A DNA stretch of 17,646 nucleotides, from assembly GCA_964603615.1 (NCBI GenBank), contig CAZRVU010000035.1, positions 1 through 17,646 on the forward strand, given 5' to 3'. The notes beneath the pieces were generated by a model. The model did not search any database. It was not told the origin of the DNA and saw nothing but the letters and a program-made list of their open reading frames with translations. The position numbers and the translations under genes were made by a program. This DNA comes from JAAZMI01 sp964603615. Lineage in GTDB: Bacteria > Bacillota > Dethiobacteria > DTU022 > UBA8154. This document shows positions 9,201 through 16,204 of the stretch, in pieces. Each line of letters opens with the position of its first letter. Positions within the stretch are counted from its first letter, which is position 1.

Positions 9201-10037
9201 AACCCAGTTCGGCAGGGAATAGCAACCTTTAACTTGTGCCGATTTAGTGATACTTTACGCGATAGTAGTAAGGCCCTTCAAGAAGTAATTTTAAATTGTG
9301 ACAACCTAGAAATTTCTCCTTTCATTTTACTGCGAGTGCGGATACGTTGGCAAGCAGCTAAAATAAACCTGATCCAGAATTTGCATGAAAGCAGCCGGCA
9401 TCTTGTAATAGAATGGGAAGATCGCGGCCGGGCGGCAAACAGGGTGGCCCGCCTTTGGCCTTTGAATATGCCTGGGATTAATCCCATTGAAAAGGAAATA
9501 CCTGATGGTGCTAATAACCTAAGTATAACAGTGCCAAAAGAACTAGTTCCTCCAGGACACTACCGCTTGCAGCTTGATATGATCGATTCATGGAACAGCT
9601 TCGATGTATTAATGCCTGAACAAGCAACTGAGAACTGTATAGATGTAGATATAGGCACAAAAGAAGAGCATTTAAATAACTACCTGGGCAAACGGTTAAA
9701 AATCATTTCTCTTTACCACGGCGAACAAGGAGCTGAATTAGAAACGTATTATTGGCTTGAAGTAACAGAACTCAATCCGATGTTTGAAGGTGAAGTTCGT
9801 TTAGTAGGTAACTTGTATTCACTTGCTGCAGATGGAACCGCTGTTTCAATGCCCTATAACCCTGTAAGTTTTTATATAAGCAACAATAAAATGCCTTTTC
9901 TGATAGATAAAGACGGAGATGGTGCTACCTATTGCCGGAAATGTAAAGTGATGTTCTGGGAGGTAGCCCATAAAAAGTGTGGTGACGCGGTTCTAGCACC
10001 TGACAGTATCCTGGTAAAAATGGAGGAAGATCAATGA
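6201..10037 (+). CDS. Large coiled-coil / beta-rich protein with C-terminal zinc knuckle, helicase partner
   Basis: Unrecognised family; 1278 residues. ATG 6201 is preceded by GGAGG at 6190-6194 with a good spacing. Seen in order: a globular N-terminus (about 1-140); charged coiled coils (about 150-290 and 360-520) separated by an amphipathic stretch around GWFLRIMTP; then a beta-strand-rich half (about 600-1230) that looks like several sandwich or Ig-like modules; and at the very end a zinc-knuckle pattern C1245-x2-C1248-x8-H1257-x2-C1260. No enzymatic motif was found. The stop overlaps the helicase ATG (ATGA), and the helicase ribosome-binding site (GGAGGA, 10022-10027) lies inside this gene, so the two are made together. 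Inference: a structural or DNA-contacting partner of the helicase, in the position that the large unknown proteins of Druantia-type operons occupy beside DruE. I cannot show homology to those proteins. Confidence 0.75.
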   Translation: MSATFLEYDHLHDCEIYFAGLVSGGSYLGDIEPGEGEISHLASLIAGEFKKDPPYFHSTLSVAVFLVWMGWQHYQEGNYWGPVYRELELPQTQIKWQGVLGETFLQAVRKYNLSEFQGKQRYISPILAHGYIPDWHLESYFKDIVMTIYKEREKAKLQIKREEIKHQILSWRSDFEGYEKNHNRIGRIELVEKRLLNIYKAWQHRDLLRALRELKEKLIDKVEMDELLAYPEGQLEKLEIKRSACKKEYDFLRDQDEEQKRIKKLLENQKIGLQVLEGEIKETASQILENWNDDFTKPVLALPVNKIGDLIEKIEVQQRMFSGIIGWFLRIMTPVKYRRFYEKKQKLLNFLRPLPLKAHLQADFLPILRQTLFKLQDLLKQYNKSLSVMAELNMACQEVVATIGGVAVEGLDIIRDKLDRLSQELTRYKTKLVWLGKGDLEKGKKVLAEQRKLLQKIELLKEKIPGDVCALMTLLPIAENYSDIKRIENRLVKIRKRKKEAKEHLKVFKNPLYTLNESTRIFILQGEEKAVEFVFQSLLLFDGLRKNRIGEEIILPDRIEQAMKYWWGHKGKSLFEKNLEERAWKRPELNDAYIRKPVVNFDPIHKEIKVALLRQPVREKADAIFYIHGESGQRQKAVLPLIFEEGVYWSETIEIKLKRPELFYHLQFSCGDTTRSWQVKGVGLDGFCMLFNMQGELIDDNQLPEDGGVYLIAPVGSHIDPVEAIKEQLSGFWSGYEYRLVNSEGNDVIVVRTGTNISTYRRSVQVQPTLLSHKVLHGITAGGARIYGEQLPNLIFSVSHPEEIMFYGLRLDVSGETLYKTLEELRVLVNKENVVYLPLDGLAMGQYGLYEMALTKRGNIIWTEQFAFLPDLGFAFDRVAYKVQDRLRETGRLEFNTKQKFEFIPEGSTSVIKPLSTSVVEFDSSQNIIQGSLAYHFEQKLVVMINVEVPAIRWRQKGADWKAKTEEIWHEDLGEIEVKVPASIDRSIALSLKGDKQILSNPVRQGIATFNLCRFSDTLRDSSKALQEVILNCDNLEISPFILLRVRIRWQAAKINLIQNLHESSRHLVIEWEDRGRAANRVARLWPLNMPGINPIEKEIPDGANNLSITVPKELVPPGHYRLQLDMIDSWNSFDVLMPEQATENCIDVDIGTKEEHLNNYLGKRLKIISLYHGEQGAELETYYWLEVTELNPMFEGEVRLVGNLYSLAADGTAVSMPYNPVSFYISNNKMPFLIDKDGDGATYCRKCKVMFWEVAHKKCGDAVLAPDSILVKMEEDQ

Positions 10038-13000
10038 GCTTGGATCCTTTGCAGGCAACAGAAGCAATAGAAGAAAAATATTTGGATTACCTAAAGACAA
10101 CCTTCGCTTTAAATGATTATGAGCTCCACCAGCGGTTTGTCGAAGAGTTGGGAAAACCCGGCCGTTTTTCTAAAGGTCCGATTTTAGAAGCCACACCCCC
10201 TTTTGAAACAGGCAGCTCTTTGCTGGATTTGATAAAAGAAGGTTTGTTATCTCAAGAGTTTACCAGGCTACAGGTAAATGAACTTCCTTTGGAGCGGATG
10301 CTATACATTCATCAGGAAAAAGCAATTAGAAAGCTTGTTCAAGATAACAGAAATATCATTGTGTCTACAGGCACCGGTTCGGGTAAAACGGAGGCTTTTT
10401 TATTTCCCATCCTCAACCATCTTTTTAGGCAGAAAGAAAAGGGACAGTTAACTTCAGGGGTTCGGGCATTGCTGCTTTATCCGATGAATGCTCTGGCAAA
10501 TGATCAGTTAAAGAGACTACGCAGGTTACTTCGAAATTATCCGGATATTACATTTGGTAGCTATACAGGTGAAACAGAACGCTATGAAAGCCAAGCGGTG
10601 CAGAAGTTTAAAAAAATAAACCCCAGGGAAAGGCTTTTGCCAAACGAGCTGCTTTCCAGGGGGAAGATGCAACAGAGACCGCCGCATATTTTACTGAGCA
10701 ACTATGCTATGCTGGAATATCTTCTATTGCGCCCAGATGACAACGTTTTTTTTGATGGCAAATTCGCGCGGCAATGGCGGTTTCTTGTCATAGATGAAGC
10801 TCACACTTATTCCGGCGCAAAAGGTATTGAAATGGCTATGTTACTCAGACGGCTAAAGGACAGAGTTGTTAAAAGCAGGCCAGGGGCATTGCAGTGTATC
10901 GGAACTAGCGCTACCCTGGGTGGGGATAAAAAGGACTTTGGCCGCGTAGCCCAGTTTGGATCAGACTTATTTGGCGAGGTCTTTGAGTGGGATGACTGGG
11001 ATGTTGGCAGGCAAGATGTGATTAGCAGCAGCAAAAAAAATCTTGCCGTTGCCAATAGTAGTTGGGGCAGCCCTGAAGAAGAACTATACATTAAGTGGGA
11101 TATGTTTGCCCGGAATGGTGAAGTTAGCGTTATTGATCTGATTCGTACCGGGCGTGAATTGGGTATTCCCCCTGATGTTCTGCGGTACGCTGAAAAGGAA
11201 TGCTTCGATTATTGGCCCCGATTTTTGCATCTTGTTTTATCTGGTGACAACAGGGTGATAAGCCTGCAAAAAATGTTGGAACAGAAACCTTGCTATCTTC
11301 AGGATGCTGCTCACAAATTGTTCGGGAAAGACAACGAACGTTACTTAGTAGCCCTTGTAAACGTTGCTAACAAGGCGAGGCTGGCTGAAGACGATCAATC
11401 TTTGCTTCCGGCAAGATATCACCTTTTTATCCGGGCCCTTGAAGGTTGCTACTGCACGCTGCTGCCAAAAAAAGAACTTTTTTTAGAGAGAAGAACGCAT
11501 GTTGAAGTTGATGGCCAAACCTATGCGGTTTTTGAAACTGCGGTTTGCAGGCAATGTAGCTCGCTATACCTGGTTGGTGAACTAAATGAGCAGAATATAC
11601 TAAAACAACCCGGCAATCGATTTTACGAAGATCCCAATAAACTGGAATATTTTTTGGTCCTTGAAAATCGCGAACTTTTACCTGACAATGAAGATGAAAC
11701 CACAGCCGGTGTTACAGAATACCCGGCGGGGGAAAGGTACAGGTTGTGTGCTTGCTGTGGAGCAAGCAATCCCGAAAACCATGTAGACATGCCCTGTGGG
11801 TGTGGGGAACAGTTTTTAGTTCCAGTTGTATTGGTAAGATCCAAAGAAAGTAATGTTCATAAATGCCCCGCTTGCGGCAGCGTAATCTCCATCGGATCTA
11901 TTGTTAGGCGGTTTGTTTTAGGTGCAGAAGCTGTAACCAGTGTTTTGGGCACCGCTATTTACCAACAGATGCCTGAAATAACAGGGGGGGGTGCGGATGC
12001 TGAGGCAGCCAATGATGATTGGGCAATTCCCGGGATTGAACAGATATCTAAAAGCAAACGAAGGTTGTTAGTTTTTTCAGACAGCCGCCAGGACGCCGCT
12101 TTTTTTGCCACCTATTTAGAAAGTTCGTATAATCAAATTTTACAACGCCGCCTCATCGTTAACACCCTGGAGAAATACCGAGAAAAAGTCATCACCAACC
12201 GGTGGCGATTACGCGATCTGGCTGAATACATAAAGCGATTGCTTGAAGATTTAAACCTTTATCCCAAATTAAGTGGCCAGGCCCTGGAAGATGAGGCCTG
12301 GAAATGGATTCTTTTCGAATTTATGGTCCATGATAGGGCGATAGGTCTTGAAGGGCAAGGATTGCTTGGATTTGCTCCCGTACTGCCGGCTGGATGGGTA
12401 CCACCTCCAGCATTATGCAAGCCTCCTTGGAATTTTACCCACCAGGAGGCAACGACTTTAATGTATATATTATTGGATACGATTAGACGCAACGGCGCAA
12501 TACTATATCCAGACAATGTAGATCCTGCTGACGCCTATTTTTCACCCAGAAACAGGGCATATTATTTTTCTGGAAAATCTCCTGTCCAGGGGAGGGTGTT
12601 GAGTTGGTTGCCGGCTAAAGAAAAGGGCATTAATACCCGCCTGGACTATCTTCTGAGAATACCACCAAAGGTAGGGGAAGGTTCCGCTACCCGTGAAGAA
12701 GCTCTGAAATTGTTGGGAGGCATTTGGGAAAAACTCATTGCCGGGGGAGGTAGCACTGCAGCCTGGAAGGATTACTTCTATTCTTTTATGGACGGTAAAA
12801 ACGGGGTAGTATTCTGCTTGCGGCCAGACTACTGGGAACTGCGGCCAGCAATAATTGATCCACAGATAAAATGGTACCGGTGCACAAAATGTAAGCGCCT
12901 AACACTCCATAACATCCGTAATGTTTGTCCTACATTTTACTGTGGGGGCAAACTGGTTGAATGTGAACCAGCAGGCGATCTATCTCGTAACCACTATCGC

Positions 13001-14845
13001 AAGCTGTATACAAACACCCTGCCTTTGACCATGACGGCACATGAGCATACTGCTCAACTGGCTACTGCCAAGGCAGCCGAAATACAAAAACTATTTACTG
13101 AGGGTGAAGTAAATATTTTGAGTTGTTCAACAACCTTTGAATTGGGCGTAGATGTTGGTGAGCTTGAAACTGTATTTATGCGCAATATCCCGCCTACCGC
13201 AGCCAACTATATTCAAAGAGCCGGGCGGGCCGGTCGGAGAACAAACTCAGCAGCTTTTGTGCTTACCTTCGCGCAGCGTCGCCCCCACGACTTTGCTCAC
13301 TACATGGATCCACTGCAGATTATTAAAGGGGTGATAAAGCCCCCTTATATTGAGATTACCAATGACAAGATTGTTAAACGACACATGTACGCTGTAGCCC
13401 TGTCTATGTTCTGGACAGAACACCCCGGGTATTTTGGTAGAGTCAACCGGTTTTTCCCCTACCCCGGAAACACCGCCACCTTTGCATTACATAAATATTT
13501 GGTGGATAAGCCGTCTAAACTGGAATGTAGCCTGAAGCGAATCGTACCTGAAAAGATGTGGTCCGGGCTGGGTATAGAAGGTTGGACGTGGGTGTCCGGT
13601 CTTTTAGACGAGCAGTATGGTGTATTGACAAACGCTGAAGATCAACTTATTGATGACCTCAAAGAGTTAAAACAGATCGAGAAATACTATAGTGAAAGCG
13701 GTAATTACACGAGGGCCCGGGCGGTTCAGAGAACAATCAATACCATTGAGAACCGTTACATTCTTGACTTCCTTTCACAGCGAAACGTGATACCAAAATA
13801 TGGATTCCCCGTCGATGTTGTAGAACTTCAAATTTATCATCATGGCGAAGAAGCCAAGGGGCTGGAATTGGACCGTGATTTAAAAATAGCCTTGTCTGAA
13901 TATGCGCCCGGTAGTCAAGTTGTTGCGGGTGGAAGACTTTGGACAAGCCGATATATTAAAAAATTGCCCGATCGTGAGCCGTTAAAGTATAACTATGCTA
14001 TCTGCAGTTATTGTGGTCTATACCGCAGTGAACTGGCGGATAAAGGTATAGATTTAAGCACCTGCTTATGCGGTGAAAAAATTGGTCGTCAAAGGGGTAT
14101 CTTTATCACTCCCGAATTTGGTTTTATTGCTGGGAAGCCTGAAAGACCCAGGATGTCCAAGCCTGAAAAAACCTATTCCACCAGAAAGTATTTTGCCCGC
14201 GAGGGGAACGTAGAAAAAGAACTGACTATTTCTCTAAGTACAACTTTGAAACTTCAGGCGGGTGGTGACGGAAAGCTGGCTGTGATTAACAACGCCGGTG
14301 TTAGGGGTTTTAAAGTCTGCCAGTCGTGTGGGTATGCGGAAATATTTGACGGAAATATCCTGGCTGAACATCAAACATCTTGGGGTAGAAACTGCCAGGG
14401 GGGGTATAACCGGTATTCGTTGGGTTATGAATTCGCCACCGATGTTCTTCATATTCGGTTTCCAGATTATGTCGATAAAAGAGAAGGTTTTTGGTTGTCA
14501 TTATTATATGGCTTGCTTGAAGGGTCATGTTTGGCGCTGGATATTGATCGGCAGGATATTGATGCTACCCTATATCCTTATGCTGGCGACCTTTTTAGTC
14601 CGGCCCTAATACTGTTTGATGACGTTCCCGGTGGCGCAGGCCATGTAAAAAGGATAGCAGAAAAAGACAATTTTATGGCGGTCCTTTATAAGGCACTGGA
14701 AATGGTTTCCCAATGCGAATGTGGTGGCGAGCAGGAGGACACCAGTTGCTATCATTGTTTACGAAGCTATACTAACCAATATTGTCATCACCAACTAAAA
14801 AGGGGATATGTCAAACAATTTTTAGGGCAATTATTGGCTAAATAA
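10034..14845 (+). CDS. DEAH-box superfamily 2 helicase with DUF1998 C-terminal module (DruE/DISARM-like)
   Basis: 1603 residues. RecA-like domain 1: Walker A in TGTGSGKTE (112-120), the family-typical segment LLLYPMNALANDQLKRLR, DEAH at 254-257 and SAT at 292-294. RecA-like domain 2: motif IV-like LLVFSDSRQD (about 677), a long insertion, then TTFELGVDVG (from 1033) and motif VI QRAGRAGRR (1061-1069). Cysteine pairs suitable for zinc occur at 505/508, 572-575 with 588/590, 611/614, 950/953 with 965/970, 1324/1327 with 1344/1346, 1429/1432, and the C-terminal DUF1998 cluster C1561, C1563, C1572, C1575 and C1584, preceded by FDDVPGGAGHV. Family knowledge: DUF1998 helicases include MrfA/YprA repair translocases and the defence helicases DruE and DrmA/DrmB. 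The length and insertions fit a defence helicase better than MrfA (about 750 aa). It is the last member of the ATGA-coupled pair with the 1278-aa gene. Helicase assignment is near certain; the defence role is inferred from context. Confidence 0.93.
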   Translation: MSLDPLQATEAIEEKYLDYLKTTFALNDYELHQRFVEELGKPGRFSKGPILEATPPFETGSSLLDLIKEGLLSQEFTRLQVNELPLERMLYIHQEKAIRKLVQDNRNIIVSTGTGSGKTEAFLFPILNHLFRQKEKGQLTSGVRALLLYPMNALANDQLKRLRRLLRNYPDITFGSYTGETERYESQAVQKFKKINPRERLLPNELLSRGKMQQRPPHILLSNYAMLEYLLLRPDDNVFFDGKFARQWRFLVIDEAHTYSGAKGIEMAMLLRRLKDRVVKSRPGALQCIGTSATLGGDKKDFGRVAQFGSDLFGEVFEWDDWDVGRQDVISSSKKNLAVANSSWGSPEEELYIKWDMFARNGEVSVIDLIRTGRELGIPPDVLRYAEKECFDYWPRFLHLVLSGDNRVISLQKMLEQKPCYLQDAAHKLFGKDNERYLVALVNVANKARLAEDDQSLLPARYHLFIRALEGCYCTLLPKKELFLERRTHVEVDGQTYAVFETAVCRQCSSLYLVGELNEQNILKQPGNRFYEDPNKLEYFLVLENRELLPDNEDETTAGVTEYPAGERYRLCACCGASNPENHVDMPCGCGEQFLVPVVLVRSKESNVHKCPACGSVISIGSIVRRFVLGAEAVTSVLGTAIYQQMPEITGGGADAEAANDDWAIPGIEQISKSKRRLLVFSDSRQDAAFFATYLESSYNQILQRRLIVNTLEKYREKVITNRWRLRDLAEYIKRLLEDLNLYPKLSGQALEDEAWKWILFEFMVHDRAIGLEGQGLLGFAPVLPAGWVPPPALCKPPWNFTHQEATTLMYILLDTIRRNGAILYPDNVDPADAYFSPRNRAYYFSGKSPVQGRVLSWLPAKEKGINTRLDYLLRIPPKVGEGSATREEALKLLGGIWEKLIAGGGSTAAWKDYFYSFMDGKNGVVFCLRPDYWELRPAIIDPQIKWYRCTKCKRLTLHNIRNVCPTFYCGGKLVECEPAGDLSRNHYRKLYTNTLPLTMTAHEHTAQLATAKAAEIQKLFTEGEVNILSCSTTFELGVDVGELETVFMRNIPPTAANYIQRAGRAGRRTNSAAFVLTFAQRRPHDFAHYMDPLQIIKGVIKPPYIEITNDKIVKRHMYAVALSMFWTEHPGYFGRVNRFFPYPGNTATFALHKYLVDKPSKLECSLKRIVPEKMWSGLGIEGWTWVSGLLDEQYGVLTNAEDQLIDDLKELKQIEKYYSESGNYTRARAVQRTINTIENRYILDFLSQRNVIPKYGFPVDVVELQIYHHGEEAKGLELDRDLKIALSEYAPGSQVVAGGRLWTSRYIKKLPDREPLKYNYAICSYCGLYRSELADKGIDLSTCLCGEKIGRQRGIFITPEFGFIAGKPERPRMSKPEKTYSTRKYFAREGNVEKELTISLSTTLKLQAGGDGKLAVINNAGVRGFKVCQSCGYAEIFDGNILAEHQTSWGRNCQGGYNRYSLGYEFATDVLHIRFPDYVDKREGFWLSLLYGLLEGSCLALDIDRQDIDATLYPYAGDLFSPALILFDDVPGGAGHVKRIAEKDNFMAVLYKALEMVSQCECGGEQEDTSCYHCLRSYTNQYCHHQLKRGYVKQFLGQLLAK

Positions 14846-14880
14846 AATAACGCAGATAAGTAAAATCTTAAACACATACC

Positions 14881-14890
14881 GGAGGTGGTG
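14881..14890 (+). promoter_or_regulatory. Strong ribosome-binding site fixing a TTG start
   Basis: GGAGGTGGTG closely matches the Bacillota anti-Shine-Dalgarno complement and lies a few bases before TTG 14895. An in-frame TGA at 14889-14891 rules out any earlier start, so the TTG is well supported as the initiation codon. Confidence 0.85.
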
Positions 14891-14894
14891 ACCT

Positions 14895-16082
14895 TTGTTT
14901 TCCGATGGCCTCATTAATTTCCTGAAAAGTAATTTCCCGGAGCAGCTTGGTGAAATAAGCGCAGCGATGGATTTGCTAGTTGAATCGATAGATGATGCGG
15001 CAGAAGCTATAGCTGTCAAAGGCAACAAATTATCTTTAGGCAAAGAATTTAAGGACGCTGCAGTATTAATGTCTAAGGCGGATGAGTTGCAGACAGTTTC
15101 CAAAGAAATAGGGGGCTATGCAGAAGTTTTTGAATTAGATGAAGTGGCACTTGTATCCGAAGATGATGCAATTGATGTTTCTATGGTTCATACATTGCAT
15201 GAAAACTTTGTCCATAAAAGACCACACGCTTTTGAATTAAGGGGCCGGAAGGTACATGTCACCAAATGGAAAGAGATGCTTGTTGAAACTTGCAATATTC
15301 TCGCCGATATCAACCCCGTCCTTATCAGTGAATTTCCGAATAACTCCAGGTTCAATGGCAGGAAAGCGCAATATTTTAGTATCAAGGATCCCGGATTAAT
15401 GAGATCACCTTTTAAGCTTGGTAGTTTGGATATGTACGTGGAAACCAATTTTTGTGCTAATGCTATTCGAAATCTGATCATTAGAATGATTAAACACTAC
15501 AGGATCCCGACGGCGGAGTACAAAATTTACCTGCGCGCTGATTACACCGGATTACATCAAAAGATAGAAAATAACACAGACGAAGATGGTAATGTTTATC
15601 CTGCTACTAAGGGCATAAATAAACAAAAACAGCAGAAAACATTAGTTCATGGGATTGCTGATGATTGCATGCAACATATAAGCGGTTATTTACAGGAAAC
15701 ATTCATAAAACAGAATAGAACAACCTATAAGACAAGTGATCTTAAGACTACAGTAATTTGTTTAGCCGCCAGCGGAAAAGACACAGGAAGGCGTATAGAA
15801 TACTGGTTTGGTCTTCGACTGAAACAAAAGGGGGCTCTTAAGGCATGTAAAAAACCATATTTGGCTTTAGGTTGTGGGTCGGCCAATAAAATAATCTTTG
15901 TACCGTACACGATTTTTCATAATTGGCTGGCAGATATGAGCATCTCCCATAAAATGCAAGAGATAACGCATTGGAATATTGTGATTCTAGAGGAAAAGGG
16001 GAAATACATGTTGCGTCTTAAAGGCGATAAACCAAATATTAATCTTAATGAATTTGTTTTGACTACAAAAAAAATAAATTGA
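14895..16082 (+). CDS. Conserved-looking two-module protein of unknown function
   Basis: 395 residues, TTG start with a strong ribosome-binding site 49 bp after the helicase stop, so probably the same transcript. Seen: a helical N-terminus (about 1-75) without membrane segments; a first module (about 105-215) with FELRGRKVHVTKWKEML, a FNGRKAQYFS segment and VETNFCANAIRNLI; a hydrophilic linker (about 215-240); and a second alpha/beta module (about 240-395) with YWFGLR, LALGCGS, IIFVPYTIF and HWNIVI segments. From memory these two patterns recur in proteins of restriction and defence loci, sometimes fused to DNA-binding or nuclease domains, but I cannot name a family or catalytic residues. Basic and aromatic residues in the second module would suit nucleic-acid binding. 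Inference: an accessory sensor or adaptor of the upstream system. No transmembrane or signal sequence. Confidence 0.75.
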   Translation: MFSDGLINFLKSNFPEQLGEISAAMDLLVESIDDAAEAIAVKGNKLSLGKEFKDAAVLMSKADELQTVSKEIGGYAEVFELDEVALVSEDDAIDVSMVHTLHENFVHKRPHAFELRGRKVHVTKWKEMLVETCNILADINPVLISEFPNNSRFNGRKAQYFSIKDPGLMRSPFKLGSLDMYVETNFCANAIRNLIIRMIKHYRIPTAEYKIYLRADYTGLHQKIENNTDEDGNVYPATKGINKQKQQKTLVHGIADDCMQHISGYLQETFIKQNRTTYKTSDLKTTVICLAASGKDTGRRIEYWFGLRLKQKGALKACKKPYLALGCGSANKIIFVPYTIFHNWLADMSISHKMQEITHWNIVILEEKGKYMLRLKGDKPNINLNEFVLTTKKIN

Positions 16083-16174
16083 ATGAAGGGCAGCGGCAAT
16101 TAATTTTCAAGAATAGCTTACGGTTATTACTGCAGTGGCTTTTAATATTAGCTAAATAATAAAAAGAGGGTAAA

Positions 16175-16204
16175 ATGATCGAAAAGAGATGGTTTGTTTG
16201 CTAG
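16175..16204 (+). CDS. Possible 9-residue leader peptide overlapping the HNH gene start
   Basis: ATG 16175, preceded by AAGAGGG (16164-16170), opens a short frame MIEKRWFVC that ends at TAG 16202-16204, inside the start region of the HNH gene in a different frame. Its ribosome-binding site is better than that of ATG 16189. It could couple translation into the HNH gene, whose alternative TTG start lies at 16198, or it could be chance. Confidence 0.25.
   Translation: MIEKRWFVC

Noticed and set aside
11033..11040. A8 run as a programmed frameshift site in the helicase
   Set aside because: No stimulatory structure or alternative-frame product is evident, and the helicase frame continues with all downstream motifs.
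14298..14609. Plus-strand 103-codon frame inside the helicase
   Set aside because: Fully inside the DUF1998-containing helicase, whose cysteine and glycine motifs are clearly in the other frame; an out-of-frame shadow.
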